45,150 nucleotides of DNA, taken from Kutzneria sp. 744. Lineage in GTDB: Bacteria; Actinomycetota; Actinomycetes; Mycobacteriales; Pseudonocardiaceae. The position numbers and the translations under genes are program-made. Positions 33,492 to 42,502 of the stretch are shown in pieces. Below the pieces are notes generated by a model that did no database searches, was not told where the DNA came from, and worked only from the letters and a program-made list of their open reading frames with translations. Numbering within the stretch: position 1 is the first letter of the stretch; each line of letters begins with the position of its first letter. Location: positions 2,181,857 to 2,227,006 of the forward strand of contig NZ_KK037166.1 of the NCBI RefSeq assembly GCF_000568255.1, given 5' to 3'.

Positions 33492-34342
33492 GCCGCCACC
33501 GCCCGCTCCGCGCGCTGCCGCAACGCGGTCACGCCCAGGGCCAGCGCCCCGATCACCACCATCAGCGTGATCGCCTGCGCCGCCCCGTAACCCAACTGGT
33601 TGCTACGGAAGGAACTCGACAGGATCAGGAACGCGAAGGTGCTGGTCCGCCCGGCCGGGCCGCCGCCGGTCAGCGCCAACACGATCTCGTACACCCTGAG
33701 CAGCCCCACCAGCACCAGCACGATGTTCACGGTCACCGACGGCGCCAGCACGGGCCAGGTCACGGCCCGGAAGGTCTGCCACCGGCTCGCACCGTCCACA
33801 GTGGCCGCTTCGAGCAGACTGGCCGGCACGGTCTGCAAGCCGGCCAGATACAGCACCACGTTCACACCGAACTGGGACCACACCACGACGAACGTGATGC
33901 TGCCGACCGCCCACGCGGGGTCGGACAGGAACGGCAACGGGATCAGCGCGTTGGCGATGGCCCCGTCGGCGCCGAGGATGGCCGACCACAGGAAGCCGAT
34001 GATGATCGGCCCGACCACGTACGGGTAGAACACCACGGCCCGCAACAGGCTGGTGAAACGGTTGCGGCGGTTGAGCAACAGCGCCAACCCGAGGCCGGCG
34101 GCGTTGCAGCCGACGGTGCCGACGACGGTGATCACGGCGGTCACCACGGCGGCGTGCTGAACGTCCACATCAGACAGCAGCCGCTCGTAGTTGGCCCAGC
34201 CCACCGGACCGGGAGTGGGGCTGAGCCCGTCCCAGTCGGTGAAGCTGAGGTAGCCAGCGATGGCGATGGGCACCAGCATGAACACCGACAGCAGCGCCAA
34301 CGCCGGCGCCAGCATCAACGCCCGCTGCGCGCTACTTCGCAT
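33488..34342 (-). CDS. Sugar ABC transporter permease (MalF/CUT1 type)
   Basis: This 284-residue permease has an N-terminal TM segment (LMLAPALALLSVFMLVPIAI) and further TM helices. The EAA loop is EAATVDGASRWQTFRAVTWP near residues 179-198. It is the first permease of the CUT1 importer. Its ATG 34342 overlaps the end of the solute-binding protein gene by 11 bp. Confidence 0.95.
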   Translation of the reverse strand: MRSSAQRALMLAPALALLSVFMLVPIAIAGYLSFTDWDGLSPTPGPVGWANYERLLSDVDVQHAAVVTAVITVVGTVGCNAAGLGLALLLNRRNRFTSLLRAVVFYPYVVGPIIIGFLWSAILGADGAIANALIPLPFLSDPAWAVGSITFVVVWSQFGVNVVLYLAGLQTVPASLLEAATVDGASRWQTFRAVTWPVLAPSVTVNIVLVLVGLLRVYEIVLALTGGGPAGRTSTFAFLILSSSFRSNQLGYGAAQAITLMVVIGALALGVTALRQRAERAVAA

Positions 34343-35600
34343 TGGCGGTGTACCAGTCGTCCAGGGCGGAGATCACCTTCGGCGACGTCTCCCCCACGTA
34401 CAGGCCCTGCACCAGCTTGTTGACCTCGTCGCCGAAACCGGTGGGCGCGGAGTTGTCGCCCTGCCCGGCCGAGGCCACCACGGTGGTCTTGGCGTCGGCC
34501 ACGATCTTGCCGATCTCCTTGTTCAGCGCCGAGGCCTGGTAGTCGAAGCCGGTGCGGAAGTTGCCCTCGGCGGCCAGCTCGGCCGTGACCGCGGTCTTGT
34601 CGCTGACCAGGTACTTCACCAGGTCCAGCGCGGCCGCCTGGTTCTTCGAGGACTTCAGGATCGACCACGGGATCGACGGGCCGCCGGCCAGCGGCGCGGG
34701 CGAGCCGTCGAAGGTCGGCATCGGGAACACGTCGGCGTCAAAAGGAAGCTTCGCACTGTCCAGAGTGGGCACGAGCCAGCTGCCCATGATGTACGTGCCG
34801 GACTTGCCGGCCACGAACTGGTCGATGGAGTCCTGGTACTTCAGGCCCATGGCGTTGGCCGGCGTCAGCCCCTGGGTGACCCAGCCCTGGTACACGTCCA
34901 GCACCTTGGTCCAGTTGCTGTCGGCGAAGGTGACGGACTTCTTGTCCCGCTGGGCGAACCAGTCCGGCTTCGTGTTGAGCACGTTGGGGTTGGCCATCAT
35001 CTGCACCTGCGCCCCGGTGACCCAGTCGCCCGCGGTCTGCGTCGGCACGTAGCCGGCGGCCTTGAGCTTGACCAGGTCGGCGGTGAACTCGTCGAACGTC
35101 CTGGGCGGCGCGGAGATGCCGGCCTTGCCGAACGCGGTCTTGTTGTAGAAGACGACGGACTGCACCTGGGTGCCGCTGCCGGCCTGCCAGATCTTGCCGC
35201 CGACCTTGGACTGCACGGCGTAGGGCGCGTCGGTGACCCACGAGTCGTCCGGCAGCTCGCTCAGCTGCGGCACGATCGCCGTGGACAGGCTGCCGGTGAC
35301 GAGGTCGGGCGCGGAGCCGGCGGCCAGCTCCTGCTGGAGCGTCGCGCTGACGTCGGCGGCGGTCGGGGCCTCGATCGTCACGGTGACGCCCGGATGCGCC
35401 TTCTCGTACGGGGCCACGAGGTTCGCGTAGAACTGCTTGGTCAGCACCGGCGAGATGTTGACCAGCACCCGCAGCTTGGCCGAGGTGGTGGAGCCGGACT
35501 CGCCCGACTGCTGGAAGCCGCCGCCGCACGCGCCCGCCCCGACCAGGACGATCGACAGCAGGGTGGCGACCGCCGGCACACCGCGGTGTGTGCGTCTCAT
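34332..35600 (-). CDS. Extracellular sugar-binding lipoprotein of the CUT1 importer
   Basis: This is a 422-residue solute-binding protein. The signal peptide ends in lipobox VGAG-Cys25 (LLSIVLVGAGACGGG). The mature protein has the SBP_bac_1 layout: LRVLVNISPVLTKQFYANLV, then AHPGVTVTIEAPTAADV, and SGTYIMGSWLVPTL. It is anchored outside the membrane and delivers oligosaccharide to the two downstream permeases. A GntR-type operator candidate lies at 35613-35632, directly upstream of its start. Confidence 0.95.
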   Translation of the reverse strand: MRRTHRGVPAVATLLSIVLVGAGACGGGFQQSGESGSTTSAKLRVLVNISPVLTKQFYANLVAPYEKAHPGVTVTIEAPTAADVSATLQQELAAGSAPDLVTGSLSTAIVPQLSELPDDSWVTDAPYAVQSKVGGKIWQAGSGTQVQSVVFYNKTAFGKAGISAPPRTFDEFTADLVKLKAAGYVPTQTAGDWVTGAQVQMMANPNVLNTKPDWFAQRDKKSVTFADSNWTKVLDVYQGWVTQGLTPANAMGLKYQDSIDQFVAGKSGTYIMGSWLVPTLDSAKLPFDADVFPMPTFDGSPAPLAGGPSIPWSILKSSKNQAAALDLVKYLVSDKTAVTAELAAEGNFRTGFDYQASALNKEIGKIVADAKTTVVASAGQGDNSAPTGFGDEVNKLVQGLYVGETSPKVISALDDWYTANAK

Positions 35601-35612
35601 GGGACACCTTCA

Positions 35613-35632
35613 ATCGTCTATCGATTAGCGAT
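35613..35632. promoter_or_regulatory. Putative GntR operator, site 1 (importer operon)
   Basis: ATCG-TCT-ATCGAT-TAG-CGAT has dyad symmetry in its ATCG/ATCGAT/CGAT parts and lies 13 bp upstream of the binding-protein start. Its right half, ATCGATTAGCGAT, is repeated almost exactly at site 2 (ATCGATTACCGAT). Confidence 0.6.
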
Positions 35633-35694
35633 GCCCCATCGAAAGACGGTGAGCGCCGCCCGTCAAGCCCCCGTGACGGAGCCGTTACCCGCGC

Positions 35695-36363
35695 TCAGCC
35701 GTCCTGGTTGGGACGGCCCGGCCGCTCCATGCCGGCCGCGTGATCATGGAACGCCGCCGCCGCGCGGCCCCGGTTCCCGCTGGCCAGCAGCTCGATGAGG
35801 TCCTGGTGGGACTCGGCCATCTCGGCCCAGCTGCCGGTGAAACCGGGGTCGCCGACCACCCGCAGGCTCAGCAGCCGCGACTCCATCACGTCCCACAGGC
35901 GGGGCAGGTAGACGTTGCCCGACAGCTCGACCACCGTGCGGTGAAAGCCCATGTCGGCGGCCCGGAACGCCGCTAAGTCCTCGGATTCGGCCGCCTTGCG
36001 CATGCCGTCGACGAAGCCCTCCAGCCGCCGCCGGGCGGCCGCGTCGAAGTGGGTCACGGCCTCGCGGGCCGCCGCCTCCTCCAGCATCGCGCGCACCTCG
36101 CGGGCGTCGTCGACGTCGTCGGTGGAGATCTGCGTGACGTAGCTGCCGCGGCGCGGCATCGAGGTGATCAGACCCTCGTGGGCCAGGCGTTTCACCGCCT
36201 CGCGAACCGGCGCCTGGCTGACCCCGAGGCGGCGGGCGATCTCGGACTCGACGATGCGGTCTCCCGGCGCGAGCGTGCCGTCCAGGATCGACCGGCGCAC
36301 CACCTCGTAGGCCTGGTCGGACAGCAGCACCCGCGGCAGCGCCTCGTCGGGCATCGAGGCCAT
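35695..36363 (-). CDS. GntR-family regulator, FadR/FCD subfamily
   Basis: This is a 222-residue regulator. The winged HTH spans ~15-80 (AYEVVRRSILDGTLAPGDRI, ESEIARRLGVSQAPVREAVK, LAHEGLITSMPRRGSYV). The FCD effector domain spans ~90-210 and has the metal/ligand residues of the family (DMGFHRTVVELSGN, ESHQDLIELLASG, AAFHDHAAGM). ATG 36363 is chosen from the close SD (GGGGAGG); the frame is open further upstream. It lies between the sugar importer operon and a divergent secreted beta-helix gene. All three starts have similar ATCG-rich sites, so it probably controls both units and itself. Confidence 0.92.
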   Translation of the reverse strand: MASMPDEALPRVLLSDQAYEVVRRSILDGTLAPGDRIVESEIARRLGVSQAPVREAVKRLAHEGLITSMPRRGSYVTQISTDDVDDAREVRAMLEEAAAREAVTHFDAAARRRLEGFVDGMRKAAESEDLAAFRAADMGFHRTVVELSGNVYLPRLWDVMESRLLSLRVVGDPGFTGSWAEMAESHQDLIELLASGNRGRAAAAFHDHAAGMERPGRPNQDG

Positions 36364-36396
36364 CTCGCCTCCCCCTGATCGTCGGTACGAGATCAA

Positions 36397-36413
36397 ACGA
36401 TAACCGATAGCGA
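36397..36413. promoter_or_regulatory. Putative GntR operator, site 3 (own gene)
   Basis: ACGATAACCGATAGCGA lies ~34 bp upstream of the gntR ATG. It resembles sites 1 and 2 (CGATTAnCGAT) with one substitution in the core. Confidence 0.45.
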
Positions 36414-36504
36414 CCGGCCGGACCCCGCCACGGCGGTCTACCTGGGCAGAGTCCGGCGGCCGAGCATTGACGGCGGCCACCGGCCCTGGTTAGGGTCCGC
36501 CCAC

Positions 36505-36528
36505 TAATCGATTACCGATTGGATCGGC
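36505..36528. promoter_or_regulatory. Putative GntR operator, site 2 (beta-helix gene)
   Basis: It starts with the perfect 10-bp palindrome TAATCGATTA, followed by CCGATTGGATCGGC. It ends immediately before the ATG at 36530, so a bound repressor would cover the promoter-proximal or ribosome-binding region. Confidence 0.6.
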
Positions 36529-36529
36529 A

Positions 36530-39019
36530 ATGACGCCCTCGAGGTCGGGACTGGTGTCCCTGGTCGCCGCCACCCTGCTGCTCGGCGGCGCGACCGCCGT
36601 CGCGGCGCCGGCCCAGCACGGCCGCACCTTCTACGTGAGCACCACCGGCGCGGACAGCAACGCCGGCAGCTCGGCCAAGCCCTTCCAGCACATCCAGAAG
36701 TGCGCCACCGTGCTGACCGCCGGCGACACCTGCGTGGTCGCCGCCGGCACGTACCGAGAGACCGTGACCCCGGCCAACAGCGGCACCGCCAACGCCCCCG
36801 TCACCTACACCGCCGCCCCCGGCGCGACCGTCACCGTCGACGGCACCGACCCGGTCACCGGCTGGACCCAGGTCACCCCGGCCGACCTGGCCACGCTGGC
36901 CGCCACCGACGGCCACCTCCCCGGCTCCCCCTTCGCCTCGGGCGTCAACGCCGGCCACATCTACCGGGCGCCGGTCACGCTCGACCCGAAACTGCCCGGC
37001 AACCAGGTCTTCGTCGACGGCGCGCTGAGCGCCCAGGCGGCGCTGGTCTACCCGGGCAACAACCCCATGCGGCCGATCATGGGCACGGCCCAGGGCGGCA
37101 CCAGCAACAGCATCTCCGACAGCGCCCTCACCCAGCCCGACGGCTACTGGATCGGCGCACGGCTGACCGCCCGCAACTGGTTCATCACCGAGACCGAGAC
37201 CGTCACGGCCTCGTCGCCCGGCAGCGTCACCGCCGCCGGCTGGCACGGTTGCGTCGGCCTCGCCCCCAACGGCGTCGAGACGTACTCGCTCAGCGGCCGC
37301 CTGGAACTGCTCGGCCACTCCGGCGAATGGTTCTACAGCAACGGTTCCCTCTACCTGTGGACCCTGGACGGCGACTCCCCGACCGGCCACGCGGTGGAGG
37401 CCAAGCAGCGCAACCTGGGCTTCGACCTGTCCGGCAAGTCCTACACCACGCTGAAGAACCTCGGCGTGCGCGGCACCGCTGTGCAGACCTCGGCCACCTC
37501 CACCCATGACGTCATCGACGGCCTGACCGGCCGCTACCTGTCGGCGTACGACGACATCGCGCCGGACCCGAACATGGTGGAGAACCCCGATGACTGCGCC
37601 TTCCTGACCGCCGGCGAGAGCACCTCCGGCGTGATGCTCATGGGCACCGACAACACCATGCGCAACAGCATGATCGACTGGAGCGCCGGCAACGGGGTGG
37701 TGGTCGGCGGCTCGCACAACACCGTCACCGGCAACACCATCCTGCACACCGACTACATGGGCAGCTACGCCTCCGGCATCAACATCACCGGTCCACATGA
37801 GACGGTCACGCACAACACGGTGGCCGGTGTCGGCCGCACCCCGGTCAACATCGACGACAAGATGGCCAGCCAGACCGTGCCCGGCGAGCAGATCTCGTAC
37901 AACGACCTGTCCGACTGGAACAACCTGGTCAACGACGGCGGCGCGATCTACGTGTGCTGCCACAACAATCTGGCCACCACGGTGATCGACCACAACCTGC
38001 TGCACGACCCGGCGATCACGCCCAACAACAACCTGACGCCCGGCATCTACCTGGACAACGGCGCGTACAACGCGACCGTGCTGGACAACGTGGCCTGGAA
38101 CAACAACTACGGCGTCGTCCTGTTCAACGGGGACTCGTCCACGGGCAACAAGGTCTTCAACAACACCGAGGGCACCGACCCGAAGGTGATCTCCCTGTTC
38201 GGCGGCACCTACTCCGACAGCGAGTTCGCCAACAACATCGGCGACGTCGACGCGCACGCCGGCATCACCGAGTCCAACAACATCCCGTACTCCACGGATC
38301 CGTTGTTCACCAACGCTTCCGCCCATGACTACTCGCTCCAGGCCGGGTCCCCGGCCCGTAACGCCGGTGTGGTCCGGCCGCCGGCCACCGACGGCTACCG
38401 CGACCGCAAGCCCAGCGCCGGCGCCTACCAGTACGGCGCTCCGAAGTGGTCGGCGGGGGCCGGCGGCGACCAGACCACCGTCCAGGCCGAGCGCTACGCC
38501 AACAACAGCGGCGTGTCACGGCATTCCGCCGGCACCGGTGTTGTCCTCGGCGGTTTCATACAGCTTTAAGATAGGCACGAGTGACCTTCTTTTGAGCTGC
38601 GGCGCTTCACCGAAGCCGATCAGAGGGTCACTTGCACACCCTTGTCTATATAACAGTGCCTGAGAGGCGTGAGCGCTCGGCCTCTTTGGCTCTATAGCCA
38701 AAATCGAAAGTCAGTTCGCTTCATCTTTAATCAAAGGGGGCCCACGTACACCGCCGTCGACTTCGGCCAGGGCCGCACCTGGTTCCACGGCAGCGTCGGC
38801 GAGGACCCGAACTACGCCGGCCGCCAGTTCCAGATCCGGCTGGACAGCCTCACCGGGCCGGTGCTCGGCACCATCACCGTCATGAACACCGGCGGTTTCG
38901 ACACCTACACCGACCAGTCCGTCCCCATCGCCCCCACCGCCGGCAAGCATGACGTCTACCTGGTGGCGCTCGGCTCCTCGCCGGGCGTGGCGAACCTGGA
39001 CTTCTTCACCTTCTCCTGA
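36530..39019 (+). pseudogene. Secreted right-handed beta-helix protein with C-terminal CBM6-like domain, interrupted by an insert
   Basis: The signal peptide covers residues ~1-26 (LVSLVAATLLLGGATAVAA). Residues ~35-640 form a right-handed parallel beta-helix (RTFYVSTTGADSNAGSSAKP, then HNTVTGNTILHTDYMG and TVIDHNLLHDPAITP) as in polysaccharide lyases and GH28/PL-like enzymes. A CBM6-type beta-sandwich begins with TTVQAERYANNSGVSRHSAG and is then broken: the frame stops at TAA 38567-38569 after ~15 foreign bases. Low-GC DNA follows, and the domain resumes in the same frame at YTAVDFGQGRTWFHG (~38746) to the natural end at 39019. The catalytic helix (679 residues) may still be secreted, without its binding domain. 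Its position next to the GntR regulator and importer suggests it degrades the polysaccharide whose fragments are imported. Confidence 0.82.
38555..38742. other. Structured lower-GC insert inside the CBM6 domain
   Basis: About 185 bp at roughly 50-58% GC interrupts the domain between VVLGG and YTAVDFG. It contains successive stems: AGTGACC/GGTCACT (38580-38630) enclosing GGCgCTTC/GAAGCC, then AGAGGC/GCCTCT (~38662-38685), then TTTGGCT-CTAT-AGCCAAA (~38685-38702). No long ORF, terminal repeat or target duplication was recognised. The high density of stems suggests a structured RNA or a single-strand-recognised mobile DNA. Confidence 0.65.
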
Positions 39020-39041
39020 GCCGTGACAGGGGGGTCCTTTA

Positions 39042-39983
39042 TCATGCTCCGGCCATGCGCGACGCGAGGTCCTTGCGGTAGATGTTGGCCTGGTACACGA
39101 CGGTGAAGCCCAGCCGCTCGTACAGGGCGAAGGCCTTGGTCGGGCTGTTCGTGTTCACGCCGAGCCCGACGGATTTCCGCCCCAGCCGGACATTGGCGGC
39201 AATCGCGGTGGCCAGCAGCGCCGCCGCCAGTCCGTGACGGCGGTGGTCGGGGTGGACGCCGAGCCACTTCACCCAGCCCTCGCCCGTGATCTCGGACGGC
39301 TCCGACCCCAACAGCACGCCGCCCAGCTCACCGGATTTTGCTTCTGCCACAAGGCATTCCGCGAGGACCAGGCTGGGGGTCGCGGCGTAGTCGTGCTTGT
39401 CGCCGAAGGCCGCGCGCAGCACGTCACCGCCGGCCGCCAGCTCCTCGGGCCGCATCGGGCGCACGGTGTAGCCGGGCACCGGGCCGGGCGGCTGCTCGTC
39501 GCCGTCCAGCGGCCGGGCCATGCGCGCCTGGAGGTGATCGAACTCGAAGCCGGCGTCGGTGAGCACGCCGATGTACTGCTCCTCGGTCTGCAACGCGCCG
39601 GCCTTGGCCACCGTCTTGCCGTTGGCCCGCTCGACCACCCGGTCCAGCAGCAGGTCGATCAGAAAAGCCTGCACCGCCGGGCCTTCGCCGGGCCGGGCGT
39701 AGGCGTCGCAGAACGGTCCCGACGGGTAGAGCTGCCCCCAGCCGACCAGCCGCCCGTCGGAGTTGCGCACCAGCCACGAGTCGGCGTTCGGGTCGATGCC
39801 GGGCCCGGTCAGCGCCTCGACGACCTCGCTGCGCTCGTAGTCCCGGTGGCCGAGGTAGACGTCCTCGGTGGCGTGCACCAGGTCCAGGATCTCGTCGACC
39901 TCGGCCACCGTGGGTCGTTCGGTCCGATAGCCGTCGGGAAGTCGCATCGGGCCAGTGAAACCGGCAATTCCGGCCCCGTCCAC
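39042..39983 (-). CDS. Tandem-GNAT acetyltransferase
   Basis: This 313-residue protein has two GNAT-like domains. The N-terminal half (PTVAEVDEILDLVHATED, SWLVRNSDGRLVGWGQLYP) is degenerate. The C-terminal half has the acetyl-CoA loop VKWLGVHPDHRRHGLAAALL and the NTNSPTKAFALYERLGFTVV signature. The architecture recalls MshD-like two-domain acetyltransferases, but the substrate is unknown. GTG 39983 and ATG 39947 (MRLPDGYR) are both possible starts, and neither has a clear SD. It is convergent with the beta-helix gene. Confidence 0.85.
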   Translation of the reverse strand: MDGAGIAGFTGPMRLPDGYRTERPTVAEVDEILDLVHATEDVYLGHRDYERSEVVEALTGPGIDPNADSWLVRNSDGRLVGWGQLYPSGPFCDAYARPGEGPAVQAFLIDLLLDRVVERANGKTVAKAGALQTEEQYIGVLTDAGFEFDHLQARMARPLDGDEQPPGPVPGYTVRPMRPEELAAGGDVLRAAFGDKHDYAATPSLVLAECLVAEAKSGELGGVLLGSEPSEITGEGWVKWLGVHPDHRRHGLAAALLATAIAANVRLGRKSVGLGVNTNSPTKAFALYERLGFTVVYQANIYRKDLASRMAGA

Positions 39984-39994
39984 CGATTAACCCG

Positions 39995-40882
39995 TCAGGG
40001 CAGCTGCGGTCGCCCGAACGCGCCGGTGTCGGCCCGCAGCCGGGCCGCGTCCTGGCCGGGCGGGGCGCCGAACAGCTCCCGGTACTCGCGGCTGAACTGG
40101 GTCGGGCTGTCGTAGCCGACGAGGTGCCCGACGCCGGCGACGTCGCCGGGCCGCGCGACCAACAGCGCCCGGGCCTCCTGGAGACGGATGATCTTGCGGT
40201 ACTGGATCGGGCTCATCGTCGTCACGGACCGGAAGTGCCGGTGGAACGCCGACTCGCTCATGCCGGCCAGCCGGGCCAGGTCGGCGACCCGGATCGGCTC
40301 GGCGTAGTTCTCCCGGATCCAGCGGATGGCCCGCCCGACAAGGGAGAGCCCGCTGTCGGCCAGCCCGATCTGCCGGATCAGCGGGCCGTGCGGGCCGGTC
40401 AGCAGCCGCCAGAGGATCTCCTGCTCGTACAGCGGGGCCAGCACCCGCGCGTCGGCCGGACTGTCGAGCAGCCGCAGCATTCTCAGCACGGCGTCGAGCA
40501 GCGTCGGTTCCGCCTTGCCGGTGGTGATGGCCGGCGCGGGACGACGGTCGGCCGGGGCGGTGAGCAGCAGCGGGGCGATGACCTCCGGCCGCAGCGTCAG
40601 GCCGACGCCCAGGGCCGGCCTGTCCTTGCTGATGTCGAAGAAGTGCCCGCTGACCGGCACCTCGGCGCTGACCACCAGGCAGTCGCCCGTGCGGTACTCG
40701 TGCACCTCCTCGCCGAGCAGCAGGCGCTTGCCTCCCTGCGCCAGCACGACCAGCAGCGGCTCGGTCAGGGAGTGGTGCTCCTCGGTGCTGTCCACACTGG
40801 ACACCCGCAGCCCGGGGATCGGGCTTTCCATGTCCGGCCGGGCATGCCGGGCGATCAAGTCCCGGATCTCGTCAATCGCCAT
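39995..40882 (-). CDS. AraC-family transcriptional regulator (AraC_N type)
   Basis: This 295-residue regulator has an AraC_N cupin-like N-terminal domain (EEHHSLTEPLLVVLAQGGKR, GDCLVVSAEVPVSGHF) and a C-terminal double HTH (IRVADLARLAGMSESAFHRH, FRSVTTMSPIQYRKIIRLQE, LVGYDSPTQFSREYRELFG). Members of this type commonly regulate a divergent aldo/keto reductase or dehydrogenase, and such a gene starts 153 bp away at 41036. The ATG 40882 start was chosen from family similarity; the open frame extends upstream without homology. Confidence 0.92.
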   Translation of the reverse strand: MAIDEIRDLIARHARPDMESPIPGLRVSSVDSTEEHHSLTEPLLVVLAQGGKRLLLGEEVHEYRTGDCLVVSAEVPVSGHFFDISKDRPALGVGLTLRPEVIAPLLLTAPADRRPAPAITTGKAEPTLLDAVLRMLRLLDSPADARVLAPLYEQEILWRLLTGPHGPLIRQIGLADSGLSLVGRAIRWIRENYAEPIRVADLARLAGMSESAFHRHFRSVTTMSPIQYRKIIRLQEARALLVARPGDVAGVGHLVGYDSPTQFSREYRELFGAPPGQDAARLRADTGAFGRPQLP

Positions 40883-41035
40883 GCCACCATGGCAGCATTC
40901 CCGGCCCGCGGTGGCAACCCGATCGAGGCGAAGTCGGCAGGATCGGGCAAGAGCCGGGTCGGATCGGCCTACCGCCCGGGGGTCGTCGGGAGTTGAGATG
41001 GAACGGTCACAGCAGCGATCCATCGGGAGCCTCAC
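40883..41035. promoter_or_regulatory. Divergent promoter region between araC-type gene and aldo/keto reductase
   Basis: This 153-bp gap between divergent starts must hold both promoters. GATCG repeats at about 40920, 40940 and 40963 could be regulator half-sites, and GGGAG precedes ATG 41036. I see no clear -10/-35 pair. Confidence 0.35.
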
Positions 41036-42118
41036 ATGCCGCTCGACCACTACGTCACCCTCGGCCGCTCCGGGCTGCGGGTCAGCCCCTTCGCCCTGGG
41101 CGCGATGACCTTCGGCACCGATCCCGGCTCGTCCGGCTGCGACGTCGACGAGGCCGAGAAGATCCTGTCCACCTACCTGGAGCACGGCGGGAACTTCATC
41201 GACACCGCCAACTTCTACGCCAACGGCCACTCCGAGAAGATCCTCGGCGACTACTTCGCGGCCCGCCCTGGCCGTCGCCAGCGCGTCGTGCTGGCCTCGA
41301 AGTTCTTCGGCAACATGTATCCCGGCGACCCCAACGGCGGCGGGGCCGGCCGGGCGTCGATCATCGCGCAGCTGCACGAGAGCCTGCGGCGGCTGAACAC
41401 CGACTACCTCGACCTGTACTGGATGCACAACTGGGACCGGCACACGCCGATCGAGGAGACCATGCGCGCGCTGGACGACCTCGTGGCCGCCGGCAAGATC
41501 CGGTACATCGGCTTCTCCAACACACCGGCCTGGGTCACCGCCCAGGCGCAGACCATGGCGCTGCTGCGCGCGTGGTCGCCGATCATCGCGTTGCAGGTCG
41601 AGTACTCCCTGCTGGCCCGGACCGTCGAGGGCGAGCTGGCGCCGCTGGCCCTGGACCAGGGCATGGCGCTGACGCCGTGGAGCCCGCTGAAGAACGGCTT
41701 CCTGTCCGGGAAGTACCGGCGTGGGGCCATGGTCGCCGACTCCGAGCGCATCGCCTACATCGACGGTCCCACCGACGAGGAGTTCGACGTCATCGAGGCC
41801 GTCCGCGCGGTGGCCGAGGACCTCGACACCACGTCCGCCGCCGTGTCGCTGGCCTGGCTCCGTGCCCGTCGTGGCACCGTCGTGCCGATCATCGGCGCGC
41901 GGCGGCTGGAGCACCTCACCGACAACCTGGCCGGGCTGGACATCGCCCTGTCGCCGGAGCAACTCCGTGCGCTGGACGAGGTTTCCGAGCCGGTGCTCGA
42001 CTACCCGGCCCCCATGCACGGCGCCCCGCAGGCCATGCTCCAGTTCGCCGGTACCACTGTGGACGGTGTCGAGTCCACTGTGTACCCGCCGCTGTTGGCC
42101 TCGGACGTGCGCTACTAA
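41036..42118 (+). CDS. Aldo/keto reductase
   Basis: This 360-residue (alpha/beta)8 NAD(P)H-dependent oxidoreductase has the catalytic tetrad Asp56, Tyr61, Lys89 and His131 (GNFIDTANFYANGHSE, ASKFFGN, WMHNWD). The NADP-binding part includes TPWSPLKNGFLSGKY and VPIIGARRLEHLTDNLAGLD. It belongs to the YajO/PhdYeiG-like AKR group that reduces small aldehydes or ketones. It is probably controlled by the divergent AraC regulator. Its TAA overlaps the stop of the convergent cupin gene. Confidence 0.94.
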   Translation: MPLDHYVTLGRSGLRVSPFALGAMTFGTDPGSSGCDVDEAEKILSTYLEHGGNFIDTANFYANGHSEKILGDYFAARPGRRQRVVLASKFFGNMYPGDPNGGGAGRASIIAQLHESLRRLNTDYLDLYWMHNWDRHTPIEETMRALDDLVAAGKIRYIGFSNTPAWVTAQAQTMALLRAWSPIIALQVEYSLLARTVEGELAPLALDQGMALTPWSPLKNGFLSGKYRRGAMVADSERIAYIDGPTDEEFDVIEAVRAVAEDLDTTSAAVSLAWLRARRGTVVPIIGARRLEHLTDNLAGLDIALSPEQLRALDEVSEPVLDYPAPMHGAPQAMLQFAGTTVDGVESTVYPPLLASDVRY

Positions 42119-42450
42119 CCCGCCGGGTAGAACAGGAACAGCGTGCAGCCGGTGGCGGTCGAGGGCACGTGCCACGATCCGGCCGGGGCATGCAGGAACG
42201 TCCCGGCCGGGTAGTCCCGTGCCCCGTCGTTGAACGTGCCGGCGACCACGAAGACCTCCTCCGGGCCGGGCTCGTGGACGTCTCTGCGGGGCCACGACGT
42301 GCCGGGGTCCATCTCCAGCACATTCGCGTGCGCGCCGGTCGGCCCCGTCCACAGTGGACGCAGCCGGATGCCGGGGAAGAGCTCGCGGGCGGGGGATTCC
42401 TTGACGTCGACGGCGAAGTAGCCCTCCTGGGCGAGGATCTCGGGATGCAT
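42115..42450 (-). CDS. Small cupin-domain protein
   Basis: This 111-residue single-domain cupin (ChrR/DUF4437-like) has VHEPGPEEVFVVAGTFNDGA and DYPAGTFLHAPAGSWHVPST, giving the His, Glu and second-motif His metal ligands. It resembles anti-ECF ChrR cupin domains or small dioxygenases. It starts at ATG 42450, 52 bp from a divergent GlxA-family regulator that may control it. The function is unknown. Confidence 0.85.
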   Translation of the reverse strand: MHPEILAQEGYFAVDVKESPARELFPGIRLRPLWTGPTGAHANVLEMDPGTSWPRRDVHEPGPEEVFVVAGTFNDGARDYPAGTFLHAPAGSWHVPSTATGCTLFLFYPAG

Positions 42451-42502
42451 ACGTCCACGGTGCCGCCCGGGGCCGGGGCGGACCAGTGTCGAGAAAGACA
42501 CC

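Noticed and set aside
38570-38740. tRNA or tRNA-like gene in the hairpin-rich insert
   Set aside because: The stems do not form a cloverleaf, and there is no T-loop consensus or CCA-compatible acceptor.
39020-39041. Terminator after the beta-helix gene
   Set aside because: A short G-run followed by TCCTTTATC has no convincing complementary arm in the 22-bp gap.
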